DNA of 13,882 bases. Source: Candidatus Babelota bacterium (GTDB taxonomy: Bacteria > JAGOBX01). Under the pieces are notes generated by a model, which was given only the letters and a program-made list of their open reading frames with translations, was not told where the DNA came from and searched no databases. Each line of letters starts with the position of its first letter. The first letter of the stretch is position 1. The stretch spans positions 1 to 13,882 of the forward strand of contig JAGOBX010000039.1 of NCBI GenBank assembly GCA_017999075.1, given 5' to 3'. Shown piece by piece: positions 1 through 6,141 of this stretch. Position numbers and translations under genes: made by a program.

Positions 1-117
1 ATATTTGGGCAAACAATTTTTCTTTAAATTATTATAAACTGTTTTTCTTGAAATACCCAGCATTTCAGCAATTTGTGTTTGAGTTAAACCTTTATTTAAT
101 AAACTTTTTATTTCCAT
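1..117 (-). CDS. istA: IS21-type transposase IstA, N-terminal fragment (cut by window edge)
   Basis: The 39 visible codons read leftwards from ATG at 117 and run off the window, so the gene is incomplete here. The peptide starts MEIKSLLNKGLTQTQIAEML and continues GISRKTVYNNL, a helix-turn-helix (roughly residues 12-33) of the kind that opens IS21-family IstA transposases and related resolvase-like proteins. A strong ribosome binding site (AGGAGG, complement of 123-128) lies 5 nt before the ATG and fixes the start. In the family, IstA is the DDE transposase and the ATPase IstB is encoded just downstream; both would lie left of this window. A stand-alone HTH regulator cannot be excluded because the catalytic domain is not visible. 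Confidence 0.6.
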   Translation of the reverse strand, partial: MEIKSLLNKGLTQTQIAEMLGISRKTVYNNLKKNCLPKY

Positions 118-249
118 GTATTCCTCCTATGATAAATATCAATATTTTTTATAAATAACCTACACTTTGTATTTTTAACACAATAATTACATTGACAAAT
201 GTCCTTAAATTTTATATTTAATTATTTGCCTCTTGCTTTTTGCTTTTTT

Positions 250-277
250 CAGCCGTTTTAACCATTCGGCTGTTTTT
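250..277 (+). terminator. Rho-independent terminator-like hairpin
   Basis: CAGCCG (250-255) pairs with CGGCTG (267-272) across an 11-nt loop, followed directly by TTTTT (273-277). The T-run is only on the plus-strand side, so it would stop rightward transcripts. No plus-strand gene precedes it in the window. It may be left over from a gene interrupted by insertions, or terminate a very short transcript from the promoter-like sequence at 193-220. Confidence 0.5.
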
Positions 278-366
278 ATCTTTGAAGCACAGGCAAGGGG
301 TTCCTATAAAAATATAAAACCTCTTTCAAATCAAAGGAAAAAACATAAATAAAAATGGTTCGGGGT

Positions 367-383
367 TTGGGGCAGAGCCCCAA
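367..383. repeat. GC-rich perfect hairpin beside the IS110 transposase 3' end
   Basis: TTGGGGC (367-373), loop AGA, GCCCCAA (377-383) form a perfect 7-bp stem with a 3-nt loop, preceded by CGGGGTTT. It starts 17 nt past the transposase stop and stands out against A+T-rich surroundings. On the plus strand it is followed by TATTATTTTT, so it could terminate rightward transcription and shield the element. On the transposase strand there is no T-run after it. It may instead mark the element's right end. Confidence 0.6.
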
Positions 384-399
384 TATTATTTTTCCCTTT

Positions 400-1428
400 T
401 TATATTTTCTTTAATTCAAAGTTCTTGAAATTTTCAAACTCCCAATTATTTTTTAACGTTTTATATATAATTCCTAACATTTTTCTTGCTGTTGCTATTA
501 TCGCTTTACCTGCGCCTCGTTTTAACTTTATTCGTTTATAAAATTCTTTTATATGCGGAGAAAACTTCATCGCTATCAGAGTTATTTGCACTAATGTCGT
601 TCGTGCTATTTTATTTCCGAATTTTGTTATATGTCCTCGTTTTTGTTTTCCGCCACTGTCATATCCACGTGGTACTATTCCGAAATATGCAAACAATTTT
701 TTCTCGCTGGCAAAATTCATTATGTTCCCGATTGTATTCAGTAAGATAGACGCACTCAATGTTCCGATTCCGGTTATACTTATTAAATTTTTGAACCCGT
801 CCATTTTTTGTCCGTGTTTTTCAATCTCTTCGTCAAGCTTTTTTATCTGCTCATTTAACGCATGTATCGTATCTACAATATTGCCTACTACAAAACGATT
901 CGTTTCGCTAATTCCTTTTACTAACTTCACTTCTTCCAACTGTTTGCGGCTTCCGAATGTTTCGCGTTCTGTTACAATGCCTTCACTGTTCAATATCCCG
1001 TGAAGCTGGTTCTTTAATGTGCTTCGGCATTTAACAAGTTTGTCTCGCGTGTTTATCAAATTTTGTATTGCTCGTTCATCTTTGTTTTTCATACGTATTT
1101 CCGGTATCATATCTTTTTTTAAAAATTCGCTGATAGTTTCAGCATCTCGTTTATCAGTCTTGTTTACTGATTCGCTTATTACTTTAAACTTATGCGTGTT
1201 TATCACTTTAACCGTTTTTACCAAACCTGAAATCTGATCATAAAAATATCCTGTATTACCGCTCGATTCAACCGCAACTTCACACTCTTTATTCAATTTT
1301 TTTTTGAATAGCGCATATCCGACCGCGTCTGTTTTATATTCCGTCGTTTTTTTTCGACCCTTATCGCTAATCCAGCACACTGTAAAACTTCGTTTGTGTA
1401 AATCTACACCTGCATATCTGTAATTCAT
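400..1428 (-). CDS. IS110-family DEDD transposase (recombinase)
   Basis: This 342-aa protein catalyses excision, circularisation and site-specific insertion of its element. It has the two IS110 domains. The N-terminal RuvC-like DEDD domain (about 5-155) shows D9 in GVDLHKRSF, E54 in VAVESSGNTG, and D92/D95 in KTDKRDAETI. A coiled linker follows (about 160-208). The C-terminal Transposase_20 domain (about 210-300) has a helix-hairpin-helix-like stretch (ISITGIGTLSASIL) and the catalytic-serine motif YDSGGKQKRGHITKFGN with S258. All expected active-site residues are present and length is normal for the family, so it looks intact. The start is supported by GGAGG (complement of 1438-1442) 9 nt before the ATG. 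Family members are guided by a bridge RNA from the non-coding end; see 1464-1625. Confidence 0.95.
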   Translation of the reverse strand: MNYRYAGVDLHKRSFTVCWISDKGRKKTTEYKTDAVGYALFKKKLNKECEVAVESSGNTGYFYDQISGLVKTVKVINTHKFKVISESVNKTDKRDAETISEFLKKDMIPEIRMKNKDERAIQNLINTRDKLVKCRSTLKNQLHGILNSEGIVTERETFGSRKQLEEVKLVKGISETNRFVVGNIVDTIHALNEQIKKLDEEIEKHGQKMDGFKNLISITGIGTLSASILLNTIGNIMNFASEKKLFAYFGIVPRGYDSGGKQKRGHITKFGNKIARTTLVQITLIAMKFSPHIKEFYKRIKLKRGAGKAIIATARKMLGIIYKTLKNNWEFENFKNFELKKI

Positions 1429-1463
1429 CTTAACCTACCTCCGCTTAAAATATTTTAAAATTC

Positions 1464-1625
1464 CGCAGAGTAGATTATTTATTGCGACTTGGGTTCGTCT
1501 TACTCCTATCCAGGCATTAACGCCTATATTGGCTTTTACGACAGCAGGTGGCAAGATTACTCTCCTTTCCCGGGTTCTTTTATGACCCACAAAAAATAAT
1601 CCAATCTGCTGCCTTCTACTCCGCG
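1464..1625 (-). ncRNA. Candidate IS110 bridge RNA in the element's left end
   Basis: On the transposase strand, CGCGGAGTAGA (1625-1615) pairs with TCTACTCTGCG (1474-1464) in an 11-bp stem with one G-U, closing a 162-nt RNA. Inside are two stem-internal-loop-hairpin units. First: GGCAGC (1613-1608)/GCTGTC (1545-1540) and AGATT (1607-1603)/AATCT (1558-1554), then an open loop with strands 1602-1589 and 1571-1559, capped by GGGT (1588-1585)/ACCC (1575-1572). Second: TCGT (1541-1538)/ACGA (1498-1495), open strands 1537-1526 and 1511-1499, capped by AGGC (1525-1522)/GCCT (1515-1512). Two such loops match the target-binding and donor-binding loops of published IS110 bridge RNAs, and position and size fit. 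C1540 and U1541 are claimed by both units, so the fold was done by eye and is approximate. A TATGAT hexamer (complement of 1672-1677) could be its -10. The guides could not be matched securely to flanking DNA. Confidence 0.6.
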
Positions 1626-1637
1626 TTGTTTTATTTT

Positions 1638-1649
1638 ACTTCGCGAAGT
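1638..1649. repeat. 12-bp perfect palindrome in the IS110 left end
   Basis: ACTTCGCGAAGT is fully self-complementary. It lies just upstream of the candidate bridge RNA on the transposase strand, inside a GC-rich patch that also has GTTAAC (1648-1653) and a second CGCG pairing (1654-1657 with 1642-1645). It could be the 5' stem-loop of the bridge RNA or a protein-binding site at the element end; the sequence does not decide. Confidence 0.6.
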
Positions 1650-1704
1650 TAACCCGCGCTATATTTTATTTATCATACCATCTCCTTTTTTTAAAAATGA
1701 ACAA

Positions 1705-2619
1705 TTAAAACCAGTCAATCAAAATTTTTAAATCTTCAATATCTCCGTTTTCGATTTCAAGAGTGAAAAGGTTCAGACCCTTTTCTTTCAGCTTTCTTAC
1801 GATAGGCTTTAAATTTTGGGAACATTCATTATAAAGATGGGAATGAGAATCTCTGATTTTAGTTTTTTCAGTGACTTCAGTCATTAAATTATGATTTAAA
1901 TGAACCCCGAAAATTTTTTTTTTTTCTATTATTTCTTCGCATATTTCATAAAAATTAAAATTATGAATCAGAGAAGAGCACCATAAATGTCCTGTATCTA
2001 ACCATAAATTGTCTATAAGTTCAAATATTTCTATAGGTCTTTGCAGACCGCTTCCCACTCCGACAAAATCATTTTCAAAACAAATTATATAATCAGGATA
2101 ACAATTTCTTAAAAATAAATAATTGCGTTTGAATATATTTTTATAATATTCGAATTCTTCAGTTTCGAAAAAAGAAGGATTCATTATAAAAGATTTATCA
2201 AGGCAATATTTTTCAGGGATATTTGCCCTTAAAATTTTTCTGTAGTTTGCCATATCATGAGGTATCAAACGATCTGTCATAAAGAAACCATGGGAAAAAA
2301 ATATGTTGGTGTCGAATATTTTAAGGTGATTTACAGCATTGGCACTTTGTTTTTTGATATTTTCAAAATCAGGATGAGCAAGATTGAAAAAATATTCCGC
2401 AAGCACAGGAGAATGAACTGTAAACCGTATATGGTTTTTTAATTCCAACAACTTGTCATATAGATTTTTTGTTATAGAATTATGGATTTGAATGCCGAAA
2501 TTAAACCCTGCCAGTTCGGCAATTTTTTTTGCTTCAGATATCTTAGATAAATAATTATCTTCATTCAGACACATTGAACTGTATTCTACAGTGATTTTTT
2601 TATTAAACAAATCAGGCAT
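1705..2619 (-). CDS. Xylose isomerase-like TIM-barrel protein (AP endonuclease 2 superfamily)
   Basis: This 304-aa cytoplasmic protein has no signal peptide or membrane segment. It looks like the superfamily of sugar-phosphate isomerases/epimerases and endonuclease IV (PF01261). The conserved barrel strands and probable metal ligands are visible in order: IRFTVHSPVL (64-73), E182 in CFENDF, D208 and H211 in LDTGH, H240 and H243 in FGVHLNHN, H259/H261 in DSHSH, and E288/E290 near the C-terminus. The superfamily uses divalent metals to isomerise sugars, epimerise ketoses or cleave abasic DNA; the substrate here cannot be named. The gene starts 23 nt after gcvPA on the same strand, without a recognisable ribosome binding site, so co-transcription is likely. 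The IS110 element lies directly downstream. Confidence 0.75.
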   Translation of the reverse strand: MPDLFNKKITVEYSSMCLNEDNYLSKISEAKKIAELAGFNFGIQIHNSITKNLYDKLLELKNHIRFTVHSPVLAEYFFNLAHPDFENIKKQSANAVNHLKIFDTNIFFSHGFFMTDRLIPHDMANYRKILRANIPEKYCLDKSFIMNPSFFETEEFEYYKNIFKRNYLFLRNCYPDYIICFENDFVGVGSGLQRPIEIFELIDNLWLDTGHLWCSSLIHNFNFYEICEEIIEKKKIFGVHLNHNLMTEVTEKTKIRDSHSHLYNECSQNLKPIVRKLKEKGLNLFTLEIENGDIEDLKILIDWF

Positions 2620-2642
2620 ATTGAATATAATATTTTTTTAAA

Positions 2643-3977
2643 TTATTTCAGCGACAAAAATTTATTCATTTTCATTTCGTCTATTTTTTCCGTAACAGAA
2701 ACAAGCAGGCAATCAGTAGTGTTATTTATTGTTAATGGAATTCCTGCAGTGATTCCATTAGATTCGGCTTTATATAAAAAAGTTTTGAGTTCAGCTTCAT
2801 TATTGAATTGTATTACAAACTCATTAAAAACTTTTGATTTAAATTTTATTTTGAAGCCTTTTTCTTTACATTTTTCTTGAAAATAAGAAGTGTTCTCGTA
2901 TAATAAATTGCTTAAATATTTGAACCCTTCGCATCCGAGCATTGACATATAAACAACTGCGCGTAAAGCGCATAATGATTCGTTTGAACATATATTTGAC
3001 ATGGCTTTTTCGCGCCGGATATGCTGTTCTCGTGTCTGAAGCGTAAGCACATATCCTGTTTTTCCGTCTTTATCAAGGGTTTTACCGACTATACGTCCTG
3101 GTATAAATCTTGAAAAATCAGTTTTAGCTGAAATTACTCCAAGCAGAGGTCCGCCCGCAGACATTGGCAATCCGAGACATTGTCCCTCAGCTACGGCTAT
3201 ATCAAATCCTATTTCCCCTGGTTTTTTCAATAATCCGAGAGATATAGGGTAATAAACCATGATTTTTATTATAGATTCGTTTAATTTAAAAATATTTTTC
3301 AATTCTTCCAAATTTTCAATTATTCCAAAGTAATTTGGAGATTGAATACATATTACATCAGCTTTTTTTATATTATTTTTTAAAAATTCCGTATCAATAG
3401 CTCCTGATGATTGGTCGAATGGAATTTCAATAAATTGAATATTTGAATATTTTAAATAAGTATCAATTGTTTTTTTGAAATTATAATTTAAAGAAGATGG
3501 TAATAACACGGTTCCTTCGATTTTTTTGTTCTTTTTTAATAATGCCATTTTTATGGATTCAATTAAAGCTGTAGCTCCGTCATAAAGAGAAGCGTTGGAA
3601 ATATCAAGCTTTGTCAACTCGCATACTGCGGTTTGATATTCGAAAATATACTGCAGAGTCCCCTGACTTATTTCTGGTTGATACGGAGTATATGCTGTAA
3701 AAAATTCAGAACGGTTTGAAATAAAATCTACTGCCGCAGGTATGTAATGATCATAAATTCCGCCGCCTGCAAAACAGATTGAAGGATTTAACGAAACTCC
3801 GGTTAATTCATTTTCTATTTCAATCATTGACTTTTGGCACAATTCTTTTCTGTTTGTGTTTTCGTTCCATAAAAATTTTAAATTTTCAGGGATATCGCAA
3901 AATAAATCATCGATTTTATTTATTCCGGTTTCTTTAATCATTTCATTGATTTTATCCTGGTTTATAGGTATATACAT
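2643..3977 (-). CDS. gcvPA: Glycine dehydrogenase (decarboxylating) subunit 1, P-protein alpha
   Basis: With GcvPB this subunit forms the split P-protein of the glycine cleavage system, which decarboxylates glycine and passes the aminomethyl group to lipoylated GcvH. The 444-aa length is normal. Family signatures are clear: IPNxD-like start (IPINQDKINEM), AGGGIYDHYIP (70-80), TAYTPYQPEISQGTL (94-108), NASLYDGATAL (128-138), LPMSAGGPLLGV (269-280), IPGRIVGKT (291-299) and TREQHIRREKAMSNICSNE (314-332). The PLP-binding lysine belongs to GcvPB, which is not in the window; gcvT, gcvH and gcvPB often lie beside gcvPA in other bacteria. AGGAG (complement of 3985-3989) 7 nt before the ATG supports the start. 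No glycine riboswitch was recognised in the roughly 130-nt upstream region. Confidence 0.95.
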   Translation of the reverse strand: MYIPINQDKINEMIKETGINKIDDLFCDIPENLKFLWNENTNRKELCQKSMIEIENELTGVSLNPSICFAGGGIYDHYIPAAVDFISNRSEFFTAYTPYQPEISQGTLQYIFEYQTAVCELTKLDISNASLYDGATALIESIKMALLKKNKKIEGTVLLPSSLNYNFKKTIDTYLKYSNIQFIEIPFDQSSGAIDTEFLKNNIKKADVICIQSPNYFGIIENLEELKNIFKLNESIIKIMVYYPISLGLLKKPGEIGFDIAVAEGQCLGLPMSAGGPLLGVISAKTDFSRFIPGRIVGKTLDKDGKTGYVLTLQTREQHIRREKAMSNICSNESLCALRAVVYMSMLGCEGFKYLSNLLYENTSYFQEKCKEKGFKIKFKSKVFNEFVIQFNNEAELKTFLYKAESNGITAGIPLTINNTTDCLLVSVTEKIDEMKMNKFLSLK

Positions 3978-4073
3978 AATATGACTCCTGAAACTTGTTG
4001 TTATTGATAATTTTGAAAATTGAAAATAATGCTTTAAAATAATATTTTATAAAAATCTATAAAAATTATTTTA

Positions 4074-4101
4074 AGAATAGTTTTTTTTTATTAAAAAGCA
4101 A
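4074..4101 (-). promoter_or_regulatory. Possible promoter for gcvPA
   Basis: On the minus strand TTGCTT (complement of 4096-4101) and TATTCT (complement of 4074-4079) are 16 nt apart, about 95 nt before the gcvPA start. The match is moderate and the region is so A+T-rich that alternatives such as TATAAA sequences nearer the gene are equally possible. Confidence 0.3.
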
Positions 4102-4112
4102 GAGTTTTTTTA

Positions 4113-4140
4113 TTGACTTTTTTTTGTGTTGAAATATACT
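4113..4140 (+). promoter_or_regulatory. Near-consensus sigma70-type promoter for the TonB-receptor operon
   Basis: TTGACT (4113-4118) and TATACT (4135-4140) are separated by 16 nt, each one mismatch from consensus, with an A+T-rich upstream tract. Transcription would start near 4147, leaving a leader of about 140 nt before the first gene. It is divergent from gcvPA. No operator palindrome was seen overlapping it. Confidence 0.7.
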
Positions 4141-4146
4141 TTTATA

Positions 4147-4286
4147 AAAATATTAAACTATAATTGTTTTTTAAATATTATTAAATGAATATAAAAAGTG
4201 CCTTGGTTCATTTATTCTTATTATTATCTTTAATTTTTCATCTTTTTAAATCAATTAACCTAAACAATTTTTTTGGAGTAAAATCA
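4147..4286 (+). other. A+T-rich 5' leader of the TonB-receptor operon
   Basis: This stretch lies between the predicted transcription start and the ATG at 4287. I see no stable hairpin, terminator-antiterminator pair or recognisable riboswitch. An ATG at 4185 opens a frame that runs in phase into the first gene, but it has no ribosome binding site and would add 34 residues ahead of a good signal peptide, so I read it as untranslated leader. Confidence 0.5.
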
Positions 4287-5060
4287 ATGTTAAGGAAAAG
4301 TTTTATAGTGGTGATGTTTGTTTTTGTTTTATCTGCTGTAGTTACAGCAGCTGAAATAACAATATTTTTTTATAACCCTGATGCGGCTCCTACTGATCCT
4401 TCAATATTAATCAAAACATCAAGTGATTATTTTAAAAAAGCAGGAGTCCAAATAAAAATTCAGCCGGTAATTGATGCTGACGTTTTTGCTAAACTGGTTA
4501 AAGAAAATAAAGCGAAAGTTTTTATAGCTTCTTCAGGATTATTGAAAAGTTTGGGCGCAGGATTTAAAGAAATATTGATTCCGAATAGTGAAGACGGAAC
4601 CCCGACTTATAAAAAAATAGTTATGGTAAAAGAAGATTTTAAATCAGTTGCGGATTTAAAAGGTCAGAATGTGGGTTCGACTTCGTTGGGACCGGAAAGT
4701 TTGAACTTTTTAAATGAATATGTGTTTAAACCGTCGGAATACGATTTGTCTAATTCAAAAGTAATATATGTTAAAAAAGACATTGATGCGTTATTAGCAG
4801 CTAAGATAGGGCAAATAAAAGCTGCGGTTATATCTGAAAAAAATTTATCTAAAATAGAAAAAATAAATCCTGCTGCAGTTGCAGGAATAAAAAAATTATT
4901 AACTTCAGGAAATATTCCTGAATCACCTCTGTGCGCTGCGAATGATGTTCCGGCCGGAGATATAGATACCTTAACCAAAGCATTTACCGATATGCATAAT
5001 ACGCCTGAAGGCAAAGAGTTCTTGAAAATACTCGGTTACTCAAAATGGGTAACAAAATAA
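4287..5060 (+). CDS. PhnD-like periplasmic substrate-binding protein
   Basis: This 257-aa exported protein belongs to the phosphate/phosphite/phosphonate-binding (PhnD, PF12974) type of ABC binding proteins. The start at 4287 has GGAG (4275-4278) 8 nt upstream and gives a clean signal peptide (MLRKSFIVVM then a hydrophobic run, cleavage after TAA at residue 22). There is no lipobox Cys, so the protein should be soluble in the periplasm. Family features are VADLKGQNVGSTS (121-133), the ALLAAKIGQIKAAVIS stretch (168-183), and the C-terminal IPESPLCAAND...NTPEGKEFLKILGY pattern (210-251). It is shorter than E. coli PhnD. It opens a four-gene operon and is 14 nt from the next gene. No cognate permease or ATPase is nearby, so it may sense or relay a ligand rather than feed an ABC importer. 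The ligand is unknown. Confidence 0.8.
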   Translation: MLRKSFIVVMFVFVLSAVVTAAEITIFFYNPDAAPTDPSILIKTSSDYFKKAGVQIKIQPVIDADVFAKLVKENKAKVFIASSGLLKSLGAGFKEILIPNSEDGTPTYKKIVMVKEDFKSVADLKGQNVGSTSLGPESLNFLNEYVFKPSEYDLSNSKVIYVKKDIDALLAAKIGQIKAAVISEKNLSKIEKINPAAVAGIKKLLTSGNIPESPLCAANDVPAGDIDTLTKAFTDMHNTPEGKEFLKILGYSKWVTK

Positions 5061-5074
5061 GGAGAATAATTATT

Positions 5075-6043
5075 ATGAATAGAATATTATCAACTAAAGT
5101 TTGGGCACTCATAATATTTATATGTATTGTTAGTTTTTTAATAGGTTTGCCCGTTTTCGCCGAGTTTAATATAGCAGTGGTTAAAACTACCGGAGAACGT
5201 TCGCAATTCAATGAAGTTGCAACTAATTTTATTTCTACTATAAATCAGAAAAAAGGGTTTACTATTAAAGAATATGATTTAAAACAGACTGATGCAGAAG
5301 ATCTTGCCAAGGATCTTCAAAAGTCTAAAACAGATTTAATTTATGCTATTGGAGATAAAGCTGCTGCGAATATGACTGAATATACCAAAGATATACCTAT
5401 AATTTTTTCTATGATATTGAATTATAAAAATCCTAAATTAAAACTTTATAACAGTTCGAAAGTGGCTGGAATTTCTCTTGAAGTGCCTGCGGAAGTAACA
5501 TTTATGCAGATGCAGATGCTTATACCTAATGTGAAAAATGTCGGAATAATATATTCTGATAAAAGTAAAGAAATTGTTGATGGAATATTGAAAAAACAGG
5601 CTGATTTCGGTATAAACATAAATGCTTTGAAAATCAATTCTTCAGATGATATAGATGATGCGTTCAATAATGTGAAAAAAAGTTCCCAGGCGATTTATAT
5701 GGTTGCTGACCCTGCAATTTATAATCAAAAAACAACATTGGAACTAATAGAAAAATGCAAAGAATATAAAATGCCTTTTATAGCATTTTCAGATAATTTT
5801 GTTAAAGCAGGAGCGTTAATGTCGATTTCTCCGAGTTATTCGACAATCGGTTCGCAAGCTGCAAGCATAGCTGAAAAAATATTGATTGATAAAATGTCTC
5901 CGGATAATGTCGGAGTTGAACCTCCAATAGGAACTTTTTTTGTTATAAACGCATTGACTTTGACAGAAATAGGAATTACTTCTAACGAAGATGTATTGAG
6001 TTTTGCAGATAAGGTTTACAGGCAGGCAGATTTTGAAAAATAA
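5075..6043 (+). CDS. ABC_sub_bind (TrpX-like) periplasmic binding protein
   Basis: This 322-aa protein resembles the PF04392 family of periplasmic binding proteins with a type-I fold, which includes tryptophan/tyrosine-binding TrpX-like proteins. ATG 5075 is preferred: AAGGAG (5059-5064) lies 10 nt upstream, and it begins a proper signal peptide with cleavage after PVFA (residue 29). An ATG at 5045 would overlap the previous gene and has no such site. Lobe 1 starts FNIAVVKTTG (31-40), with DLIYAIGDKAA (87-97) and KDIPIIFSMI (105-114). The second lobe has NVKNVGIIYSDKS and the late SPSYSTIGSQAASIAEKIL stretch. It has no lipobox. Its fold family differs from the preceding gene, so the operon carries two unrelated binding proteins. 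The ligand cannot be inferred. Confidence 0.8.
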   Translation: MNRILSTKVWALIIFICIVSFLIGLPVFAEFNIAVVKTTGERSQFNEVATNFISTINQKKGFTIKEYDLKQTDAEDLAKDLQKSKTDLIYAIGDKAAANMTEYTKDIPIIFSMILNYKNPKLKLYNSSKVAGISLEVPAEVTFMQMQMLIPNVKNVGIIYSDKSKEIVDGILKKQADFGININALKINSSDDIDDAFNNVKKSSQAIYMVADPAIYNQKTTLELIEKCKEYKMPFIAFSDNFVKAGALMSISPSYSTIGSQAASIAEKILIDKMSPDNVGVEPPIGTFFVINALTLTEIGITSNEDVLSFADKVYRQADFEK

Positions 6044-6045
6044 TT

Positions 6046-6105
6046 TTTTTTGCCGAAATTAATTAAGAAGAAATTGTATTTTTTATTACAATATTCGGTA
6101 AAAAA
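6046..6105. repeat. Two-tier inverted repeat between binding-protein and receptor genes
   Basis: TTTTTTGCCGAA (6046-6057) pairs with TTCGGTAAAAAA (6094-6105) over 12 bp with one G-U, and a nested ATTGTA (6073-6078)/TACAAT (6087-6092) forms an inner 6-bp hairpin with an 8-nt loop. It lies 3 nt past the stop of the second binding protein and about 35 nt before the receptor start. No T-run follows on either strand, so it is not a typical intrinsic terminator. It could be an mRNA processing or stabilising element that sets different levels for the upstream and downstream genes. Confidence 0.6.
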
Positions 6106-6141
6106 TGATATAGATAATTAAAAAGGAAGAGGAGGATTTTT

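Larger units (their letters stand above)
118..399. other. Non-coding junction between the istA fragment and the IS110 transposase
   Basis: No coding frame is supported here. It should hold the end of the IS21-type element (perhaps near 197, where the minus strand begins TGTCAATGTAATTATTGTGT) and the right end of the IS110 element. I could not fix either boundary. On the plus strand, TTGACA at 193-198 and TATTTA at 215-220, 16 nt apart, resemble a promoter that would read only about 50 nt before the hairpin at 250-277. A weaker stem pairs 295-302 (AAGGGGTT) with 318-325 (AACCTCTT) with one G-U pair. Confidence 0.5.
361..1690 (-). mobile_element. IS110-family insertion sequence (boundaries approximate)
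   Basis: The unit comprises a full-length IS110-type transposase (400-1428) preceded on the same strand by about 260 nt of structured non-coding DNA. A long non-coding left end upstream of the gene is the arrangement of the IS110 group, as opposed to IS1111, where the long non-coding end is downstream. These elements normally lack clear terminal inverted repeats and target-site duplications, and I found none convincing. The true ends lie somewhere within about 250-399 and 1650-1704. The element sits immediately after the TIM-barrel gene (stop at 1705) without breaking it. Confidence 0.75.

Noticed and set aside
486-1237. Open frames on the plus strand opposite the IS110 transposase
   Set aside because: They are antisense to a protein with clear family motifs, lack good ribosome binding sites and resemble no family.
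334-1690. Terminal inverted repeat of the IS110 element based on ATAAATAAAA at both edges
   Set aside because: A 10-nt A/T-only match is expected by chance in this composition, and IS110-group elements usually lack such repeats.
3978-4112. Glycine riboswitch upstream of gcvPA
   Set aside because: The sequence is almost entirely A/T with no GC-rich paired helices or tandem aptamer-like architecture.
5045-5074. Upstream ATG for the second binding protein
   Set aside because: It overlaps the previous gene and lacks a ribosome binding site; ATG 5075 has AAGGAG and starts a normal signal peptide.
4664-5211. Minus-strand open frames opposite the binding-protein genes
   Set aside because: They overlap two well-supported exported proteins on the plus strand and show no start signals or recognisable motifs.
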